Origin: CG2-30-36-16 sp964372115
Lineage (GTDB): Bacteria > Bacteroidota > Ignavibacteria > Ignavibacteriales > Ignavibacteriaceae
Assembly (NCBI GenBank): GCA_964372115.1
Contig: CAYJPN010000056.1
Coordinates: 1-17,281 of the forward strand
Direction: 5' to 3'
DNA: 17,281 nt
Shown: piece by piece, positions 13,578 through 17,281 of the stretch
Layout of the letters: each line of letters opens with the position of its first letter
Position numbering within the stretch: the first letter of the stretch is position 1
Position numbers and translations under genes: made by a program
The notes under the pieces: generated by a model
Databases searched by the model: none
What the model was told of the DNA's origin: nothing
What the model saw: the letters and a program-made list of their open reading frames with translations, nothing else

Positions 13578-14993
13578 ATGGATTACGGCTGGCTTTCTGT
13601 TATCCCACCGCTGCTTGCCATCGCGCTCGCCATTTATTCAAGACAGGTTTATCTCTCTTTATTTTTCGGAATTTTTGCCGGCTGGTTTATAATATCAGAT
13701 TATAATCCATTAATAGGACTTGCACAGGGAGTACAGGCATGTATAAATGTTTTTAAGGACGAGGGCAATACGAGAGTAATAATATTTTCGGCTCTTGTAG
13801 GCGCATTAATAACACTAACACAGGCAAGCGGGGGAGTGCAGGGTTTTGTTGATTTTATACAAAAACGTAAACTTGTTACAACACGGCGGCGAGCATCCGG
13901 GTTTGCGTTTATTGTCGGGTGTTCGGTTTTTATCGAGTCGTCTATTTCTTGTCTTGTAACAGGAACGATATTTCACCCTATTTTTGAAAAATTCAAAATC
14001 TCACGCGAAAAACTTGCTTATTTTTGCGATGCAACTGCCTCACCGGTTTGCGTTTTGTTGCCGCTTAATGCTTGGGGCGCTTATATAATTAGCCTGCTCG
14101 ATAAAGAAGGTTTACCAAACTCCTTCTCTGTTTTTTTTCAAACAATACCATTAAATTTTTACGCAATACTAACAGTTGTTCTTTCGGGTTTTATTGCTTT
14201 TTCATTTAAAGATTTCAGTACAATGAAGAAAGCTGAAATACGTTCGCTTGAGTTGGGAAAGACTATTAGGGATGGTGCTGTGCCGGTGGTTTCCGAGGAG
14301 ATAACAAATCTAAAAGCAAAAAAAGGTATACCGCACAGAGCATTAAATATGGTTATCCCGATATTAACGATGGCTGTGATGATGCCAATAAGTTTGGTTA
14401 TTACCGGCAATGGTGATCTAACCGCCGGTTCAGGTTCAACCTCGGTTTTGTGGTCTGTTTCGCTTGCTATTGTTGTTGCAACTATCATGTATATGTCGCA
14501 GCGGTTAATGGATCTAAACGAAACGGTTAACCATATACTTAAGGGTATAGGCGGATTAATACCGCTTGCTATTTTAATGACGTTTGCGTTTGCAATAGGT
14601 GATACTTGTCGTGAGCTCGGCACAGGTCCGTATGTTGCGTCGGTAGCTAACTCCTTATTATCGGAGCAATTTTTAGCGCCGGTTATTTTTTTAACGTCAA
14701 TGCTTATTTCATTTTCAACCGGTACATCCTGGGGCACTTTTGCTATTATGATGCCGATTGCAGTTCCAACGGCTTTGCTTATGGGCGTTAATCTTCCTCT
14801 TTCTGTGGCGGCAGTTTTAAGCGGTTCGGTGTTCGGAGATCACTGTTCGCCTATAAGCGATACTACAATAGTTTCTTCTATGGCTTCTGCAAGCGACCAT
14901 GTCGATCATGTTTGGACTCAGATACCATACGCGCTTTCGGCGGCAGCCGGCGCGTTAATTCTTTTTACGATATTCGGGTTTATATTACACTAA
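13578..14993 (+). CDS. nhaC: NhaC-family Na+/H+ antiporter
   Basis: This 471-residue integral membrane protein has about a dozen hydrophobic segments. The NhaC family signature GDHCSPISDTT lies at residues 420-430. The N-terminal half carries the equivalent polar stretch FIVGCSVFIESSISC and DATASPVCVLLPLNAW (about 151-166), and there is FSTGTSWGTFAIMMPI (379-394). It would exchange external protons for internal sodium across the cytoplasmic membrane; related members exchange organic acids or other solutes, so the substrate is not certain. A cytoplasmic loop of about 40 residues at 212-254 is charged. AGGA at 13566-13569 is the ribosome binding site. Together with the Na+-coupled symporter downstream it points to a sodium-based economy. 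Confidence 0.87.
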   Translation: MDYGWLSVIPPLLAIALAIYSRQVYLSLFFGIFAGWFIISDYNPLIGLAQGVQACINVFKDEGNTRVIIFSALVGALITLTQASGGVQGFVDFIQKRKLVTTRRRASGFAFIVGCSVFIESSISCLVTGTIFHPIFEKFKISREKLAYFCDATASPVCVLLPLNAWGAYIISLLDKEGLPNSFSVFFQTIPLNFYAILTVVLSGFIAFSFKDFSTMKKAEIRSLELGKTIRDGAVPVVSEEITNLKAKKGIPHRALNMVIPILTMAVMMPISLVITGNGDLTAGSGSTSVLWSVSLAIVVATIMYMSQRLMDLNETVNHILKGIGGLIPLAILMTFAFAIGDTCRELGTGPYVASVANSLLSEQFLAPVIFLTSMLISFSTGTSWGTFAIMMPIAVPTALLMGVNLPLSVAAVLSGSVFGDHCSPISDTTIVSSMASASDHVDHVWTQIPYALSAAAGALILFTIFGFILH

Positions 14994-15037
14994 AATAGTA
15001 TTTGTAACTAATTTGAAAATGTGTTATTTATCTGCCC

Positions 15038-15382
15038 ATGAAATTAAAAGAATTTAAAAAATGGTTTTCAGTAACCGCCAGATTATTAGTCGCGGTTAGC
15101 ATGCTGCTACACATATTTATAATTTGCAGTGAGAGTTCCGATTTTATAAAATCAAACGAAGAACAGTTATCGAATTCTGCGATTGTACAATCGGTAGGTT
15201 TACAACTGCAATTAGATAAAAGAATAGATACCCAAAATTTATCTGAAGTCAACTCATCAGATAAATTCGAAAGCTATATTAAAATAAAAATTAAATCGTG
15301 TTTGACTCAACTTGATAAAGAATTGAGTTCAGAACAAAAATATTATCCCTTTTTAACAAGTCATTTTTCAACCAGCACATAA
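15038..15382 (+). CDS. Small protein with N-terminal membrane anchor, unknown
   Basis: The frame encodes 114 residues. A basic start (MKLKEFKKWF) precedes a hydrophobic segment at about residues 11-30 (SVTARLLVAVSMLLHIFIIC), followed by a polar, helical tail rich in Ser, Glu and Gln. It may be a membrane-anchored periplasmic or lipid-linked protein; C30 is not in a clear lipobox. I do not recognise it. No good ribosome binding site precedes the ATG, so the start is uncertain. It lies 44 bp after the antiporter gene in the same direction and may be co-transcribed with it. Confidence 0.55.
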   Translation: MKLKEFKKWFSVTARLLVAVSMLLHIFIICSESSDFIKSNEEQLSNSAIVQSVGLQLQLDKRIDTQNLSEVNSSDKFESYIKIKIKSCLTQLDKELSSEQKYYPFLTSHFSTST

Positions 15383-15436
15383 AATCTTCATTAATATAAT
15401 TTATAACAATTATTAATTTTAATTAAAGGAGATTTT

Positions 15437-15556
15437 ATGAAACAAGAGACTAAGTCTGACAAAACCACTGACTATCCATTTTTAATTTTCAGCGGTTTAA
15501 TGGGCGCCGGTTTTATTGCAATAGTTGTATATCTTATAATATCATTTATTGCATAA
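15437..15556 (+). CDS. 39-residue single-pass membrane microprotein
   Basis: ATG at 15437 to TAA at 15554-15556 encodes 39 residues: a polar start (MKQETKSDKTTDYP) and one membrane helix (FLIFSGLMGAGFIAIVVYLI) reaching the C-terminus. AAAGGAGA at 15425-15432, five bases before the ATG, is the strongest ribosome binding site in the window, so I consider it translated. It is followed by a strong terminator at 15563-15591. It could be a small subunit or regulator of a neighbouring transporter, or a leader peptide for the symporter gene. No family is recognised. Confidence 0.65.
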   Translation: MKQETKSDKTTDYPFLIFSGLMGAGFIAIVVYLIISFIA

Positions 15557-15562
15557 TGTTAT

Positions 15563-15591
15563 AGCGGCACCTAAAAAGTGCCGCTTTTTTT
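15563..15591 (+). terminator. Strong rho-independent terminator directly before the symporter gene
   Basis: AGCGGCAC (15563-15570) and GTGCCGCT (15578-15585) form a perfect 8-bp stem with a 7-base loop, followed by seven T. The ribosome binding site AGGA (15592-15595) of the next gene starts right after the T run. No promoter fits between them, so transcription of the symporter must read through this hairpin or begin within or upstream of it. Confidence 0.85.
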
Positions 15592-15599
15592 AGGAAAAT

Positions 15600-17102
15600 A
15601 TGAAAATAAAAATGCCTCGACTCCACAACCAGATTCTCATTGCATTAGTTCTCGGCGCTATATTCGGGGCGTTTTTTAATGTTAATAAATTCAGTTTGCT
15701 TATTTCAGTTAAAGACGGAACTTCTTCCAAAACCATTTTTGTTAATAATTGGACATCCATAAATTTTATTATCAGTAAAACTGATGCCGTCGATACAGTT
15801 AAATTTGGGTCCGGCAGTCAACTCGAAATTATTTCTTTCGCATACAAAATTCAAAAAGAAAATATCGATTACTACTGCGTGGTTACAAACCAAAACGGTT
15901 CTTTAACCAAAATAAAAAACATTCACAGTATTCAAAGAGAAAAAAGCATTGCCGAATATATAAAGTGGATTGGTGATATTTTTATTCGTTTATTAAACAT
16001 GATTGCTATTCCTCTTGTGCTTGCTTCTTTAATTGTCGGCGCTGCAAGTTTGGGTGATATAAAAAAGTTTGCCCGCATCGGGGGAAAAACACTTGCTTTT
16101 TATTTAACCACAACAGCTCTCGCAATTACTATCGGACTTGTTGCTGCCAACCTAATAAAACCCGGCGAAAGGATGGGGGCGGAATCAAAAGCGAGATTAA
16201 TGTCTGTCTACAGTGGCGAATCTGCCGCTCGCATAAGCACAGCCAGCGATTACAATCCGCTGAATGAACTTGTAAATCTTGTTCCGAAAAATCCTTTTAG
16301 CGCAATTGCAAACAGCGAGATGCTTCAAATAGTATTTTTTGCGGTTATGCTTGGGTTAGTGCTCGGAACATTAAAAGACGGCAAAGCTTATCCTGTTATA
16401 AGTTTTTTCGATGGGTTAAGCAACGCGATGATTAAAATGGTTGAGCTTATAATGCTTATGGCTCCCATTGGTGTATTTGCATTGATTGCCGCAACGGTTT
16501 CTCAATTTGGTTTTGATATTCTCCAGACATTAATCTGGTACTCTGTAACAGTTGTAATAGGATTATCCATTCACACATTTTTAAGCTATCCCTTGCTGCT
16601 TAAGTCTTTTTCGAAAATGAAAGTGAGCGCCTTCTTTAAAGGAATTAGACCCGCGCAGGTAATCGGGTTTACTACAAGCTCCAGCGCCGCAACATTGCCT
16701 GTTAATATGGAATGTTGTCAGGACAATCTTGGTGTACCGAAATCAATTACAAGTTTTGTTCTGCCGCTCGGGGCAACAATCAATATGGATGGAACAGCGT
16801 TGTATCAGGGTGTCGCCGCTGTTTTTATTGCACAAGTATTTGGTATTGAACTTAATATGCTTCAACAGTTAACAATTGTATTAACTGCTACGCTTGCGTC
16901 AATCGGTACTGCGCCTGTACCCGGGGTAGGTATAATAATGCTTGTTATAATTTTACGCGCAGTTGGCATACCTGAAGAGGGGGTCGCACTGATACTCGGA
17001 GTCGATAGGATTTTAGATATGTGCCGCACAGTTACAAACATAACCGGCGACGCCACTGCCGCAGTAATTGTTGCAAATTCAGAAAAAGTGCTGATTCAAT
17101 AA
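15600..17102 (+). CDS. Glutamate/dicarboxylate:Na+ (H+) symporter, DAACS family, with an inserted domain
   Basis: This 500-residue membrane transporter belongs to the SDF/DAACS family (GltP, Glt-Ph, EAAT relatives), which imports acidic amino acids or C4-dicarboxylates with sodium or protons. Family signatures are intact: hairpin 1 TTSSSAATLP (358-367), NMDGT (395-399), hairpin 2 SIGTAPVPG (434-442), and membrane segment 8 with D469, D473, R476, T477, N480 and D484. These correspond to the substrate-binding residues of Glt-Ph; the arginine favours an acidic side chain. Unusually, about 85 residues (about 30-117), polar and probably beta-rich, separate membrane segment 1 from segment 2, where relatives have a short loop. 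The insert is probably extracytoplasmic. ATG 15600 has AGGA 4 bp upstream. A strong terminator lies directly in front. Confidence 0.92.
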   Translation: MKIKMPRLHNQILIALVLGAIFGAFFNVNKFSLLISVKDGTSSKTIFVNNWTSINFIISKTDAVDTVKFGSGSQLEIISFAYKIQKENIDYYCVVTNQNGSLTKIKNIHSIQREKSIAEYIKWIGDIFIRLLNMIAIPLVLASLIVGAASLGDIKKFARIGGKTLAFYLTTTALAITIGLVAANLIKPGERMGAESKARLMSVYSGESAARISTASDYNPLNELVNLVPKNPFSAIANSEMLQIVFFAVMLGLVLGTLKDGKAYPVISFFDGLSNAMIKMVELIMLMAPIGVFALIAATVSQFGFDILQTLIWYSVTVVIGLSIHTFLSYPLLLKSFSKMKVSAFFKGIRPAQVIGFTTSSSAATLPVNMECCQDNLGVPKSITSFVLPLGATINMDGTALYQGVAAVFIAQVFGIELNMLQQLTIVLTATLASIGTAPVPGVGIIMLVIILRAVGIPEEGVALILGVDRILDMCRTVTNITGDATAAVIVANSEKVLIQ

Positions 17103-17281
17103 AAAACTTCTAAAAGGTAATTGATATTTAGGAAACTTTTTTGTGACGGAGCGGGATGCCGGCGAAATAATTCTTTTTGTTCATTCTCTTAACATATTAA
17201 TGGTTTATTAATTTTCAGTTAACTGCTATTTAGTCAGCCCTTAAAAAGCGGCACAAACTGAAAAAACAGATAGAAAAGAAA

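Noticed and set aside
14159..14737. 192-codon minus-strand frame
   Set aside because: Antisense shadow of the NhaC antiporter gene; no motif and no ribosome binding site.
17239..17254. TTAAAAAGCGGCAC near the window end, resembling an arm of the 15563-15591 terminator
   Set aside because: The partner arm is not in the window; may be half of another terminator but cannot be shown.

Overview
The window looks like a chromosomal segment of an AT-rich member of the Bacteroidota/Chlorobiota group, most likely an Ignavibacteria-type organism. Two proteins carry a C-terminal type IX secretion sorting domain of the QNYPNPFNPTTKI...KMxLLK kind, and promoters of the TAnnTTTG type are visible. No RNA genes, CRISPR arrays, transposases or recombinases were found.

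Region 1 (1-5994) is an integron-like gene-cassette array. Six single genes, all on the + strand and unrelated in function (lipoprotein, FRG-domain protein, SAM methyltransferase, T9SS-secreted protein, SRPBCC-like protein, small membrane protein), alternate with a recurring intergenic repeat of about 190-590 bp. Each gene is preceded by a GTTA-box resembling the integron R' box (GTTRRRY). The first five are followed by an RYYYAAC-like box that is the reverse complement of the start of the SAME cassette (11/11, 9/10, 9/10 and 9/10 bases in four of five cassettes). This is the geometry of integron cassettes and attC sites. The sites, however, are several times longer than ordinary attC sites (roughly 57-141 bp). 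They are mosaics of structured modules and carry further tiny palindromic insertions. No integrase lies in the window.

Region 2 (6127-9560) is a minus-strand block: an exported rubrerythrin with its own terminator, then an operon of DUF2231 membrane protein, OmpR-family response regulator and sensor histidine kinase. The rubrerythrin promoter and the operon promoter share one architecture: four TTTTAAG-like heptamers at an exact 11-bp period, then 10 bp, then a TAnnTTTG-type -7 element. This suggests a small regulon in which the response regulator controls itself and the rubrerythrin, perhaps for envelope redox stress.

Region 3 (9814-17281) is on the + strand: a large T9SS-exported protein, a family 9 glycosyltransferase, an NhaC-type Na+/H+ antiporter, two small unrecognised membrane proteins (one of 39 aa with a very strong ribosome binding site), and a glutamate/dicarboxylate:Na+ symporter of the DAACS family. 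The symporter has an unusual extra domain between its first two membrane segments. A strong terminator sits directly in front of its ribosome binding site. These look like ordinary chromosomal envelope and transport genes.
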